Below, piece by piece: positions 22,393 to 35,000 of a stretch of 64,000 nt of DNA (the stretch's first letter is position 1; each line of letters begins with the position of its first letter). The DNA is taken from positions 1,072,617,640 to 1,072,681,639 of the forward strand of contig CM066031.1 of assembly GCA_033557465.1 (NCBI GenBank), written 5' to 3'. Below the pieces are notes generated by a model that was not told where the DNA came from, searched no databases, and saw only the letters and a list, made by a program, of their open reading frames with translations. The position numbers were made by a program, and so were the translations under genes. This DNA comes from Ichthyophis bannanicus (lineage: Eukaryota > Chordata > Amphibia > Gymnophiona > Ichthyophiidae).

Positions 22393-22938
22393 CAGGGGTG
22401 GGCAAACCTGGTCCTGGAGGGCCGCAGACCAGTCAGGTTTTCGGGATATCTCTAATGAATATGCATGAGATATATATGCATTAGAGATATCCTGCCAACC
22501 TGGCTGGTTTGTGGCCCTCCAGGGCTGGATTTGGAGACCCAAGCCTTACACCTCTGTCATTTAAGATTGTGAGTGGACAAGGTGCAGATGTCCAAGACAT
22601 CAAAAAGGTTAGATAGAATTTGTCACAGTCCTCCTCACTTCTCACCCCCACCAAAAAATTGTCTATTAGACAACTTTTTGGTGGTGGTGAGAATCGAGGA
22701 GGAATGTGACACATTCTATATACCCTTTCGATGTCTAGGACATCTGTACCTTGCCCACTCATGATCTTAAATGACAGAGGTGTAAGGCAGGGGTCTCCAA
22801 ATCCAGCCCTGGAGGGCCACAAACCAGTCAGGTTGGCAGGATATCTCTAATGCATATATATCTCATGCATGTTCATTAGGGATATCCCGAAAACCTGACT
22901 GGTCTGCGGCCCTCCAGGACCGGAGTTGCCCATCCCTG
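22393..22938. mobile_element. palindromic hAT MITE (546 bp) in the Penelope reverse transcriptase
   Basis: Starts CAGGGGTGGGCAAACC and ends in its imperfect inverse. It is flanked by the 8-bp repeat ATCTAAAT (22385-22392 and 22939-22946). The entire element is a foldback: the arms pair from end to end around TTGTCTATTAGACAA. It has the same length and over most bases the same text as 25454-25999. The disrupted codons are those for NDLDDN in the Penelope frame. Confidence 0.92.
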
Positions 22939-23047
22939 ATCTAAATCATTCACCCAGTTGTTAAATTCAGCCAGTGTGTCCATCGAGCCCTTCCAAAGGA
23001 TAAAAATGTCGTCGATATAACGGACCCACAAAAGTACCTCTTTCTTA

Positions 23048-23978
23048 AAATGTTCCGATTGCCCATTTTTTTATCAACATGGGTTTGCCGCGTAAATAGG
23101 GGAATGCCGCTCTTTCACCCTGCCCGATATGGCTACAATTGCAATAACTGTCCAGAAGGATATCGTCGGGTAAAAATAATTTCGGGGCATCGTGGTGTAA
23201 AGTTTTTCATACTAGTATTTATTTTATTCTTGCTTGCGCTTTCACATACGATGCATGTGTGGGTGATAGAGGTGCACAGTTTCTTCATGTCTCTAATGAT
23301 GCGATTTGGTATTCGTTGGTTTTATCGCTCGTGTAAACATGTTTAGCCTTTCCCTGGCAGTTTCTTCCCTTTACTTTAATTACCTGTTGCATCTCTAAGA
23401 GATTGCTGCCTCCGTTTTTTCTGGCTAGTGAGTAGCTTGGCCTCACAATCGGCTCCTTGTAAGTCGGTCTCTCAAATGCACATATGTTTCTCACATTTAA
23501 AGTGGCCTGCAAGGTGACATTTGGTTGGCTAATACCCCCTTTTTGTATTTGAATTGGCATTATTGCTTCTCCATTTTATTTTGAAATTTTAAATCATGCA
23601 GTCACTATTGTGAATTCGGTCACAAGTTCGTGTACTGGTCACTGCTGGTTTTTAAATAGAGTAGGGGCTTTTTGTGGGTTACATATCCTTTTATGCCAAA
23701 CATGGATATGAAATATTTTGAGGACATTTATTGGCGCAATTCTAAACGTTTCCGTTTTGTTTTTTTAATTTAAACTTTATTAAAAAAATTTTAATTTTTA
23801 AATTTTTAAATTATTTATTTATTTATTTCAAATAGAATTTATTTCACATCGCGTATGTGAGGCAGGTGTTTTCCACGGTCCCGCCAATCAAAGCGTGTTT
23901 CAATTGGGCTGATTACAGTGGTAGGTTTTTATAAGATATTTATTGTGTTTTTCTCTATTTATTCATTTTTATTATCTA

Positions 23979-24010
<32 letters not shown>

Positions 24011-24287
24011 TTGTATTACTCATTTTTAAACTTTTTATTTATATTTTATTTATTTTTTTATTTATTGTCCACACTATTTGGATGGATTTTGGAACAATTT
24101 ATATGGTATTCATGATTTATTTCCCATCTCCTCTTATTTCGAAATTTGTTTTAATTGTTTTAATAGTTTGCTCTTTTAGTTATGCATTGTGTATTTTCAC
24201 ATGTCCACCTGGTTCTCCTCCTCTCTCTCCTCCTTTTTTAGTAGCATGTTTTTTTAGTAGTATGTTTCCTGTATAGGTTTATATTTA
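23048..24287 (+). mobile_element. inverted Penelope 3' UTR arm, first part
   Basis: Reverse-complement match of 16974 down to 15754, including the (ATT)n stretch near 23970-24012 and the AT-rich TTTATTT runs. It is interrupted at 24287 by E3 and resumes at 42839. The ORFs in either arm are not conserved coding sequence. Confidence 0.85.
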
Positions 24288-25453
24288 GGGGCATGTTTAC
24301 TAAAAAACGCAAATGTGCGCGCCGCAAAATAGCGCACGGAAACACGGCACTGAAACGCTAATAAACGTGTTTAAATGCAACGCACACGTGCGTGTCACCC
24401 CCGCAAAGGTGCGCGGCACACTAACGGGCCCCGTACAAGTGCGGGCCCGCAAATGTCCGATAGAGGCGTGGTACGGCTAAAGGAGGGCGGAGGAAGGCCC
24501 CGGAGGGGCGGAGGGACGGGGTCAATGGGTGGAGAGTGGGAGGGGAGAGGCTCCACGCACAGTAGCGGGCCCGAATTTCCTGGTGAAAAATAGCGCGAGT
24601 GAAGCACTCGCGGTAGAGGGCATCTAAAGGGAAGAGAAACCATTTCCGTCAGCAATGTACAGGAAAACTGGGGAAACCCGCAAAACGTGAGCAGTGTGAT
24701 ACATCTGCACGGAACAAAATATCAAATAAGACGTGAAAATGAGCACAAGAAAATGATTAAAAATCATAATACAGCTGTGCAACAGTGATATCAATGGTCA
24801 ACAATAAAAAGCACTTCCAGAAATTACCCCCAAAAAATAAATGTATCTTTGAAGGGTCTACGCTCTGTTGACCCTTTCAGAAAGCATTCCCTCTTATTGG
24901 AGCTTTCCTGAGAATGATTTGTAATGGTGTCCATTGATGTCATTGTTGGTCAGTATGGTTATGGGTTCATGGCATTTTGCCAAGATCATATCTGAGAGTA
25001 ATCTTCCCTTTTTTCCCCATACAAGTTAAATGAGGGCAGATTACAGTAATGCAGAGCAGGGTCTGTGACTAGTCCTGCATTGTTTCCTATCTCCAGGGAT
25101 GGCACTGTTTCAGTGGCCACATTGTGGTGCAGTGGACACAGACATTGCCTGTTGGACCAGAGGGTCACAGGTTCAAATCCCAGTTGTGCCATCATCCAAC
25201 ACAATTCCCTTATTTTACACCTGAAGAAAACATGGCAGTGAAGACTGCCTGGTATTCCTGGGAACAGGGACATGCCGCAATTTTATATATCCAATAACAA
25301 TGAACACAAACAACATAAAAGTGTGGTACTTAGAGCACAGTCTCCCAAAGGCATCCCTGGAGGGCCTAACACCAGTCACGTTCCATGCTGCCCCAATAAA
25401 GATACCAGTGCAATGTAAACAGCAATGTTTCCGAATAGCATGTTGCCATAGGG

Positions 25454-25999
25454 CAGGGGTGGGCAAACTTGGTCCTGGAGGGCCGCAGACCAGTCAGGTT
25501 TTTGGGATATCTCTAATGAATATGCATGAGATATATATGCATTAGAGATATCCTGCCAACCTGACTGGTTTGTGGCCCTCCAGGGCTGGATCTGGAGACC
25601 CCTGCCTTACACCTCTGTCATTTAAGATAGTGAGTGGACAAGGTGCAGATGTCCAAGACATCCAAAAGGTTAGATAGAATTTGTCACAGTCCTCCTAACT
25701 TCTCACCACCACCAAAAAATTGTCTATTAGACAACTTTTTGGTGGTGGTGAAAATTGAGGAGGAATGTGACACATTCTATATACCCTTTCGATGTCTAGG
25801 ACATCTGTACCTTGCCCACTCACGATCTTAAATGACAGAGGTGTAAGGCAGGGGTCTCCAAATCCAGCCCTGGAGGGCCACAAACCAGTCAGGTTGGCAG
25901 GATATCTCTAATGCATATATATCTCATGCATGTTCATTAGGGATATCCCAAAAACCTGACTGGTCTGCGGCCCTCCAGGACCGGAGGTGCCCACCCCTG
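25454..25999. mobile_element. palindromic hAT MITE (546 bp) inside E3
   Basis: Bounded by the 8-bp direct repeat CCATAGGG (25446-25453 and 26000-26007), with inverted ends CAGGGGTGGGCAAAC. It is an end-to-end foldback, nearly identical in length and text to 22393-22938. The close similarity of the two suggests recent activity. Confidence 0.92.
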
Positions 26000-27805
26000 C
26001 CATAGGGTGTCTGGTGGTGGAGGGGCCTTTGTGTGCTGCTCACAACAGGTGATGGTCCATCCCCGTCAAGTGGGTCATTGAAACCCAAAAGCCAGTCTCT
26101 GTCTGACAAACAGCCATGGACACCCCACGGAACACACTGTTGAGGTGCTAAGATGTTGTTACAGCAGATGCAGCCAGTGCCCTATGGAGCAGAAAGTCAC
26201 TGGTTCAAAGCCCAGCTGGGGCACCTGCCATACCAGTACCCACATTTTACACTTTGAATAACACATGATACTAATGACTGACTCCCTTAATGTGGAGGAC
26301 ATAAGTGTGGGTGACACACTCATATCTTTCCTGACATTACAAGCCCCACATAAACATATGTATTTCCTACAGCTGAGTCCCCCAAATGCATTTCTGGAGG
26401 TCAAATAATCCCTCAGGTTGGATGCAGTCTCGAAGAAAGATGTGTGTTCTGCAATTGCAGGTCATGGCCCCATGGTATGCAGAGGTAGCAGAGGCATATT
26501 CATCAGGGACGTCCTAAAAACCTGAACAGTGCTAGGCCCACCAGGCTGTATTTGGTAACCTCGGGCCTAAAGCAGCAGCCAACAGGGGTGGAAACTCCTT
26601 CCCCTGCAGGCTCACTCATCCAACGTCAAATTCAGAGGCTTGACTTTGGGCCCTGTGTGTATATCCCAATATTAGCATCTGCATACATTAGCATTGCCAC
26701 ATTAATCACGTGTATACCTTACACAGATATGGCAAGGCTGTAATGATTCCTGGCACATAGAAATGGTAATGTTAACCACAATTGGCTCAATGAGTTGTAT
26801 CAGCCAAATCTCTCTGATGTCTGTGGAATGTGCATAAGGTCATGTGTCAGACAGAGTTCAGCACCCTGAAGCACGTCAGCAATGTTTTGGATGAACATAG
26901 GCATGCCTGCACTGTGCCCAGTAATTGCGTGTTTGCCAGGGCTGCCAAACACCTCCTCAGATTCTCTTTGCTGCCATAGGTGTGGGGTGTGTGTGTGTTT
27001 GTCTATGCAGTGTATGGTGCTTGTCCAAACTATCTGCAGAACAAGCTGATAGTACGGTGCTATTATTGTTCTGCCAATGTGCATAATGAGGAGCAAGGCA
27101 CTGTGGGTCTAAGTCATATAGGGTGCCATGAGCAGGATGCAACTGCACTGGGCACAGGGAAATGTCTGGGACATTGTACTGCGTGTCCACCACCTGCACA
27201 GACATGATGTCCACAGCATGTCTTGCTCTGAGGTCAATCTCTCCCTGACCCAGCAGTGACCACGGCATGGCTAGGTTCCGCCATTGCAGCATACATTGGT
27301 TTGCTCATGTGATGTATATGCTCTCTGTCGGTCTGGGGCCCAATCACTGAGTTAACTGTCCGGTGGGTGTGCTCCCATCCTAGTCATGGGTCCACACATG
27401 TCCTGCCGTAGCATGCACAGTGGACTGGCTAGCAGACTGTCTGCAGTTGGTGTGTGTGTATGTCTGGGACACCTGGCAGGGTTATGCAGCTGGTGACCCA
27501 CTGTGTGTGTTGGTGGGAAATGTGAGATGGTGTTGTAGTGTCAGGATATTCAAGGCCTAGTGGGTGTCTGCGTTTGAAGTGTGTATGCATACAGAACCGT
27601 AGAAGGTGTGCTGTTGCTCACTCTAGCAGCAGGTGGACAGAGGTTGATGGGCCTGTGTTTCCCTCCCACCATTGCATGGATAGAGAATGTGGATTGGTTT
27701 TCAGGTGGCTCATTGGGTGCAGAGGGGAGGTTCAGTGACCTGTCACACTCTGCCTAGGTGTCCATAAAGCACCATCACTCACACATACATCATGTGGCCA
27801 TGTCA

Positions 27806-27846
27806 CTCTCACTCACACTCACACTCACACTCACACTCACACTCAC
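27806..27846. repeat. (CACACT)n microsatellite
   Basis: About six and a half copies of a 6-bp CTCACA unit in the R-arm of E3. No function is inferred. Confidence 0.9.
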
Positions 27847-29693
27847 GACATGCACTATTCCATGGCCACCCAAGTCCACTGGGTCCAGATGTGGCTGGAT
27901 TACACAGATGGACAGAGGTTTACCATAGGAGCGTGTGTGATGGAAAAACCCATCAAACATTGGCACACATGCAACATGAAGTATAGTCCTTTCAGCAAGT
28001 AGAGGTGATGTGCACAACACCTCACCCTCACGGTGAGCACAGGCCACCCACACTGAGATGATCTGTAGCCACTCTGTAGCAGCAACGCAGAAGGTCTGTA
28101 CACAGCACTAGGCCCAGGTGTTGTGGGGGTGCACACCCCACCTTTTGAAATGGTGTAGACTGCTGCTTTGCATGGGCAGTGCATTATGGGTGTGAGTGGA
28201 GTACCTCTATCCTGTTAAGCGCAACACACGTCATGCATACCTCATATGGTAGATAGGCATACCTAATTTTGCACATATAGAGCTGTAGCCCAGTGGTGAT
28301 TGCAATGCCTGGGAAGCCAAAGATTGTTGGTTCAAATCCCTAGTGTAGTTAACCAGCAAACATTTTTACTTTGACACATTGCTGTATATACTGTGTTAGT
28401 CCACATCAGTGCTGTTTACCTGGGCCACACTGCCCAGACATAGATCAGGTCATATTTACATGCAGATAACTATTATACACATTACATGGGAGATGCCTGG
28501 CCTAGTATGTCTGTAATGTCATGTATTACGTCCAACAGCCGAACCATCACAATGCTCTAACCATATTCAGCTCTATAAGGTGCCTTATGGGGCACCTGAG
28601 GCTTACAGCACTGTGAGGAGTTTAGAGCTGCCACCACCAATGTCCATTAACACATCTTTCTTTGTGTGCAACCCCACATTACTGTGCTGTGGAAAGGAAC
28701 ACACATCCACTGACTCCACAGGCTGTGTGATGAGTTGTGGGAGACAGCTCTATAGCTGTCCACAGATGTCTGGCTGGGTAAGGTGGAAAACATGCAGACT
28801 GTGTGCTCCGGTAATCACGGGTGCATTGATACAGTAGGAATAATGCTTTACTCCACATGACGTATGGGTGTTGCTCCTGCCAGTACATATGTCATGTGGA
28901 AAGGAAACTGATGCAAGTAACACAGTTGCACCGTAAGAATATATATGCAGCACGCTGTAGCAATGTACATTGAAAACACTGTGTAGAGATTTCCATTGCT
29001 GAAGAATAATGTGCGCTGACGGACACACCTAATCAACAGTCCCTCTGGATTATGGAACACATGCGCCCAGGTTTAACAGTCCATCTAACAACCATTAACC
29101 TATGTGCTACATATCTGCCACCAGCACTGTATGACAACACACGTAGTAAACAATAACGTGCAATACGGTATCATGACCACCTACATCACCTCCTAATGGT
29201 CTGCACGCAAAATATTGTGCATGTGCAATGCTCAAATATGGAGCCTACCCCATCCCACCATGGCCAACACCACATCGATATACATGACTGAACATACTAC
29301 AGAGGCACACACAACACCAAAATTCCCTGGGGTCTGTTTGACAACGCTGATGGTTTGTCATCACCCCTTTTCAGAGGTGTCATGCCAATAACTGCTATGT
29401 GACACACATAGCACACCTCATCCGACAATGCACTAGCAATCAGTGAAGATGTGTCCATAGGTTCAAGGCCACACTGTGTAAACAACAATAAACCTGAATA
29501 ATCAAATTGTATTTTTGAATATGAGAGATACATCTGTGGTATGTGTGGCTGCAGAGGTCAGTACACATACCGTTGTGCACACAGTACACAGTGTGTCGGC
29601 AAGCTGTGCATTCACAATGTCCATATCCCTGGCACGCAGCCATGCGGAAGTTGAGTTGTGTGCGTCACGGCCCTTCCACGTGCAGACAAGAAA

Positions 29694-32600
29694 ATGGCGA
29701 CCCGCACCAGGAAGCCTGCATTTAGCCGGAGAGAGTTGCGCCACCTGGCAATATTGATTGGGCCAAAGCAACAAAAGCTGTTCCCAGGGGCCTCCAGGGG
29801 AAGGGACACCGGAAAGGTGCTTAGGGCATGGGAACGCATCACCAGACGCTTCAACCGTGTGGCTGAAAACAAACGTGAGGTAAGTGTATGGCAGCATGTC
29901 TAAATAGCCATATACAAACACATGGCTGACTGCAGCTATGGTTGCCAACTGCCTCCAGATGCGTCCAACAGGCTTGATCCAGTCCTGTGTTGACCCCATT
30001 GCATACAGGGACATGTAGTTCTTCGTCCATTCCACTCCATAAGAAAATCAAGACTACAAATCCCTGCATGCAATGGGGTAAACACACGACTGGAACAAGT
30101 ATGTCGTGCGTATCTGGAGCCAGTTGTCAACCCTAATTGCAGCTGTCCATGCTGCTGTGCGTAGGTGGCATACATCATTCAAGTTCAGCAGCTAAAGCCA
30201 CATGTGCATATCCTTATGTATCACAGCTGAGTAGTTTTCCATGTACGTAGGTGTTGGCGGACGTGGTCACATAGGGCATGATGCCATCCTGTAGTCCTGG
30301 GATCTGCTTCTGTTGATGTGCAACAACATACTGTAAACCAGCCATGATATAGATCTTGCTAAGGAGGCTCTGCAAACCTCATGTGATGATGCTGGGGTCT
30401 GCATCTGCAGGGTGACACATATGCCCAATCATTAGGACCTGAGAAAACACCATCACATGGTCTGTCATACACCATGGAACTATGGGTATATGTGCCAATC
30501 GGGTTAGAGGTTACTCCCCTATTCCCAGGAGCCCTGAGTGGGCATCAGAGTGGGCCCTCAATCACCCTGCAGAGATGGGGTTCTCCAGAGCATGTGATGT
30601 GACAGATCCCCCATAACAGCAGTGCACACATTCCATCAAACTCGAGGCACAATCACCCTGCAGATCAGGTAATGTCACCTTATGTGTTGTAACACATCCC
30701 CTCTATCCCTAGGACTACAGATAGCCCTTCAAAGTGGGCCCTCTGTCAGCCTGCAGATCTGGGAATGTCTACTAATGTGTTTGAACACATCCCCCTATCC
30801 CCAGGACAACAGAGAGCCCTTCAAAGTGGGCCCTCTGTCAGCCTGCAGATCTGGGAATGTCTACTAATGTGTTTGAACACATCCCCCTATCCCCAGGACA
30901 ACAGAGAGCCCTTCAAAGTGGGCCCTCTGTCAGCCTGCAGATCTGGGAATGTCTACTAATGTTGTTTAACATATCACCCCTATCCCCAGGACAACACAGA
31001 GCCCTTCAAAGTGGGCCCTCTGTCAGCCTGCAGATCTGGGAATGTCTACTAATGTGTTTGAACACATCCCCCTATCCCCAGGACAACAGAGAGCCCTTCA
31101 AAGTGGGCCCTCTGTCAGCCTGCAGATCTGGGAATGTCTACTAATGTGTTTGAACACATCCCCCTATCCCCAGGACAACAGAGAGCCCTTCAAAGTGGGC
31201 CCTCTGTCAGCCTGCAGATCTGGGAATGTCTACTAATGTTGTTTAACACATCACCCCTATCCCCAGGACAACACAGAGCCCTTCAAAGTGGGCCCTCTGT
31301 CAGCCTGCAGATCTGGGAATGTCTACTAATGTGTTTGAACACATCCCCCTATCCCCAGGACAACAGAGAGCCCTTCAAAGTGGGCCCTCTGTCAGCCTGC
31401 AGATCTGGGAATGTCTACTAATGTTGTTTAACACATCACCCCTATCCCCAGGACAACACAGAGCCCTTCAAAGTGGGCCCTCTGTCAGCCTGCAGATCTG
31501 GGAATGTCTACTAATGTGTTTGAACACATCCCCCTATCCCCAGGACAACAGAGAGCCCTTCAAAGTGGGCCCTCTGTCAGCCTGCAGATCTGGGAATGTC
31601 TACTAATGTTGTTTAACACATCACCCCTATCCCCAGGACAACACAGAGCCCTTCAAAGTGGGCCCTCTGTCAGCCTGCAGATCTGGGAATGTCTACTAAT
31701 GTTGTTTAACACATCACCCCTATCCCCAGGACAACAGAGAGCCCTTCAAAGTGGGCCCTCTGTCAGCCTGCAGATCTGGGAATGTCTACTAATGTGTTTG
31801 AACACATCCCCCTATCCCCAGGAAAACAGAGAGCCCTTCAAAGTGGGCCCTCTGTCAGCCTGCAGATCTGGGAATGTCTACTAATGTTGTTTAACATATC
31901 ACCCCTATCCCCAGGACAACACAGAGCCCTTCAAAGTGGGCCCTCTGTCAGCCTGCAGATCTGGGAATGTCTACTAATGTTGTTTAACACATCACCCCTA
32001 TCCCCAGGACAACAGAGAGCCCTTCAAAGTGGGCCCTCTGTCAGCCTGCAGATCTGGGAATGTCTACTAATGTGTTTGAATACATCCCCCTATCCCCAGG
32101 ACAACAGAGAGCCCTTCAAAGTGGGCCCTCTGTCAGCCTGCAGATCTGGGAATGTCTACTAATGTTGTTTAACACATCACCCCTATCCCCAGGACAACAC
32201 AGAGCCCTTCAAAGTGGGCCCTCTGTCAGCCTGCAGATCTGGGAATGTCTACTAATGTTGTTTAACACATCACCCCTATCCCCAGGACAACACAGAGCCC
32301 TTCAAAGTGGGCCCTCTGTCAGCCTGCAGATCTGGGAATGTCTACTAATGTGTTTGAACACATCCCCCTATCCCCAGGACAACAGAGAGCCCTTCAAAGT
32401 GGGCCCTCTGTCAGCCTGCAGATCTGGGAATGTCTACTAATGTGTTTGAACACATCCCCCTATCCCCACGACAACACAGAGCCCTTCAAAGTGGGCCCTC
32501 TGTCAGCCTGCAGATCTGGGAATGTCTACTAATGTTGTTTAACACATCACCCCTATCCCCAGGACAACAGAGAGCCCTTCAAAGTGGGCCCTCTGTCAGC

Positions 32601-35000
32601 CTGCAGATCTGGGAATGTCTACTAATGTGTTTGAACACATCCCCCTATCCCCAGGACAACAGAGAGCCCTTCAAAGTGGGCCCTCTGTCAGCCTGCAGAT
32701 CTGGGAATGTCTACTAATGTTGTTTAACATATCACCCCTATCCCCAGGACAACACAGAGCCCATCAGAGTGGGCCCTCAATCACCCTGGTGCTATGGGTC
32801 TGTTTGCTAATGTTGTATCATAAATATCCCCCCATCCCCAGGAGTACAGGGAGCCCATCAGAGTGGGCCCTCACACACCCTGTGGATATGGTGCTGTGTG
32901 CCTATGCTGTTGAATCCATTCTCCCCATCTGCAGGAGTCCCGATACCTGTGTATGGTTACCCTCCAAACACTATATTTATATGATGTATCTCGCTGGGAA
33001 AGTGCTGTAGGACACAGAACACCCATGGGCCCAAAGAGCTGACTGTAATGGAGGGTATGTCTGTCATATATGTTCCAAAGCTATGTTGTCTAGGTTACAA
33101 ATGATTCACAATCCATAGGGTTATGAGCTCCACACACACACACTATAGATGTACGTTGAAGATCACATAGCTGCAGATGTGGATGTGTCCAAACAACAAC
33201 ACAAACACCTCACATACAACAGCTAGTTTTGTAATGTCTGTAACAGAGCCATGTCCCCAGCAATGCATGTTGCGTCACGTCAAACCTGTTGCCAGCCCCA
33301 AGACTGCTCCCACCTGATAGCAGATAAATCCCACCTATTTTGTGGAAATAATACATGCATCTGTCCATGTTGTACACCACTGATGGACTGCAAAACATTT
33401 GCAGAGGTGGCAATAGGTCATTGTCAATGTACACGAACATGGCCCGTAAGGTTCCCACCCGCACCACCCAGAATGAAAGAGGTTCTATGTAAGATCAACA
33501 TTACAACATCTGTTGTTACAAATGTGAAAGATGCATGTACACCATGACCAGTATAGTGCATTTAACAGTACCCAAGTAGGTCTGCGATACCTACCATTAT
33601 TATCATGACACACAACAGTTCCTCCCGGAAATGGGTTACCCTCTCTCACCCACCCTGTCACTCACACTATCACACACTCCCCCTCTCGCTTCCCCCCTCT
33701 GTCTCTGGCTATCCCACCATTACACCAATATGGTGTGTGGAAGGTTTTGATGCACTACAATGTTGTGTGCAGGTCCTTTGTATGGTGGTCCCTCACAATT
33801 GAAAATATGCCCCATTGCTTCCACCTCATCACACATGTGATGGCCAAATCATATATTTCCCATACAGCAACTGCTGCTGGTGTGTAACGTTGCTCTCTGT
33901 GCACGACACACAGCAGGGGATAGGCAAATGACAGATGTTGTGCACAATGTGCTTATGGTATGTCGTTTAAAAACGTGTGTTTCCCAGAATGTGTGGTCCC
34001 TAACCTTTGTTTGCATATCCACAGGTGGAGGACCTGAGGAAGAAGGCTCAGGAACTGAGGAAGTTTCATCCTGAGTACCTGCAGCGGTTCTGCAGGGGGC
34101 CGGGAGAACAGACAGATGGTGAGTGTCCCCACAAATAACACACATTAGGAATTGTCACGTTAAACAAACAGCCTGTGTTTTGCCTGCATCTGTACAGGTC
34201 TTCTATGACACACATGGTCATGACGTCATGTATGTATGTTTATCACAGATGGAGACGACAACGATGGCCAAGAGGCTGATGCTGAACACAGCCTTCGATG
34301 GCCCACCACCCGCCGTGACCGACAGTCGGGTGTGATGGAGGTGACGGAGGAGGATGATGAGGAGGAGGGGGAACGCCAGGTGGAGGAGCCAGAGACAGAG
34401 GATGTGGAGGTGTCCGAGGATAGGGAAGAGGAGGAGGTCGATGACGACGTGCTGGTGGTGGAGGAGCAGGACTCTGAGGTGGAGGAGGAAAGAGCTGAGG
34501 AGGAGGATGTGGCCCACCAGGACATAGGGGAGGGGGATGGTATGCAATGGGGGGAGGGGGGGTCGGGTTTGGGGGGTCAGGTTGGACAGGTGCATGTTGG
34601 GGTAATTGCATGGGCGGAAAGGGTGTTGGCAGGGAGTTTGGGGTGGGAACCAGGTAGGGCCGAGGGTTTGGGGGAACACAGTACAGCACAGGTGTCTGTG
34701 GGCCCCCGTCAAACATTGCATGAGGAAGCACGGGACAGCCGCCGAAGTGTCACCGCGCCATCCACAGCCACCAATGTATCACATGCACATGCCAGCACAC
34801 AGACCACCGAGACCGTTTGTCTGTGTGCTGGCAGGTGCATGCATGATGTGCTGGTGGCAGTGGATGACGTGAGACGCGACGTCCGTCTCGTGTTTCATGC
34901 ACTGCAGTGTCTGACGGGGGCTGTTCAGCAGGTGAACGCCGATGTTGCACAGCTGCAATGTCAGCGTTCATCTGCTGAAGGGCGTCACAGACGTCATTGA
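29694..35000 (+). CDS. Myb/SANT-like protein of E3, apparently intact
   Basis: Exon 1 is 29694-29879 (62 codons, ATG after ACAAGAAA, donor GAG|GTAAGT). Exon 2 is 34025-34118 (94 bases, acceptor CACAG, donor ATG|GTGAGT). Exon 3 starts at 34249 (acceptor TTTATCACAG). The frame stays open across the joins to the stop at 35000. An optional intron 34540-34767 (GT-AG, phase 1 at both sides) would remove a Gly-rich segment. The N-terminus reads RKPAFSRRELRHL, then QQKLFPGASR, AWERITRRFN and, across the splice, VEDLRKKAQELR, a tri-helical Myb/SANT pattern. An acidic Glu-rich region and a C-terminal coiled-coil-like segment follow. Such proteins probably bind transposon DNA or the transposase and import it to the nucleus. 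AATAAA occurs at about 35106. The E4 homologue has identical lengths for exons 1 and 2 (186 and 94) but a stop. Confidence 0.75.
30672..32800 (+). repeat. 92/93-bp minisatellite in intron 1 of the Myb-like gene
   Basis: Twenty-two canonical units from 30765, with degenerate units on both sides (about 30500-30764 and 32800-32940). There are two unit types: A is 92 bp (TGTGTTTGAACACATCC) and B is 93 bp (TGTTGTTTAACACATCACC). The order from 30765 is AABAABABABBABBABBAABAB. The triplet ABB (278 bp) is tandemly repeated from 31504, 31782 and 32060. Each unit has TACTAAT followed about 25-30 bases later by CCTATCCCCAG|G, which looks like a branch point and 3' splice site. Open frames through it are a by-product of 93 being divisible by three. 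Confidence 0.92.

Larger units (their letters stand above)
17650..23048 (-). pseudogene. Penelope-like reverse transcriptase plus GIY-YIG endonuclease, split by insertions
   Basis: The coding sequence is in three minus-strand pieces: 23048-22947, 22384-22138 and 18287-17650. The first has the reverse-transcriptase catalytic motif RYIDDIFILW (YIDD). The second continues through YLDLLVQR and THRKPTDKNQFLHYTS. The third ends with a GIY-YIG domain (VIYAIQCPCGKLYVGKTNRS, then TRIVEH) after a Cys/His stretch (CGHCSVC). Removing the hAT MITE (22393-22938) with one target copy, and E2 (18291-22134) with one TTT, restores a continuous frame. The N-terminal half of the reverse transcriptase is absent because the element is 5'-truncated where the inverted arm begins. 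It is non-functional as it stands, but the frame was intact when the insertions occurred. Confidence 0.9.

Noticed and set aside
30672..32800. CRISPR-like array
   Set aside because: The units are contiguous without unique spacers, the period is 92/93 bp, and the surroundings are eukaryotic.
30682..33010. Series of overlapping plus-strand ORFs with identical peptides
   Set aside because: They are translations of the 92/93-bp minisatellite. Frames change with each 92-bp unit, and no start context or splice model supports a protein.
34540..34691. Intron in the E3 Myb-like gene using the acceptor at 34691
   Set aside because: The join would shift the frame and stop within about ten codons. The alternative acceptor at 34767 keeps phase 1, and reading through also keeps the frame.
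34226..34731. Minus-strand Pro/Ser-rich ORFs opposite the acidic exon
   Set aside because: They are the mirror of Glu-rich codons on the plus strand. The plus-strand frame has splice sites and a homologue in E4.
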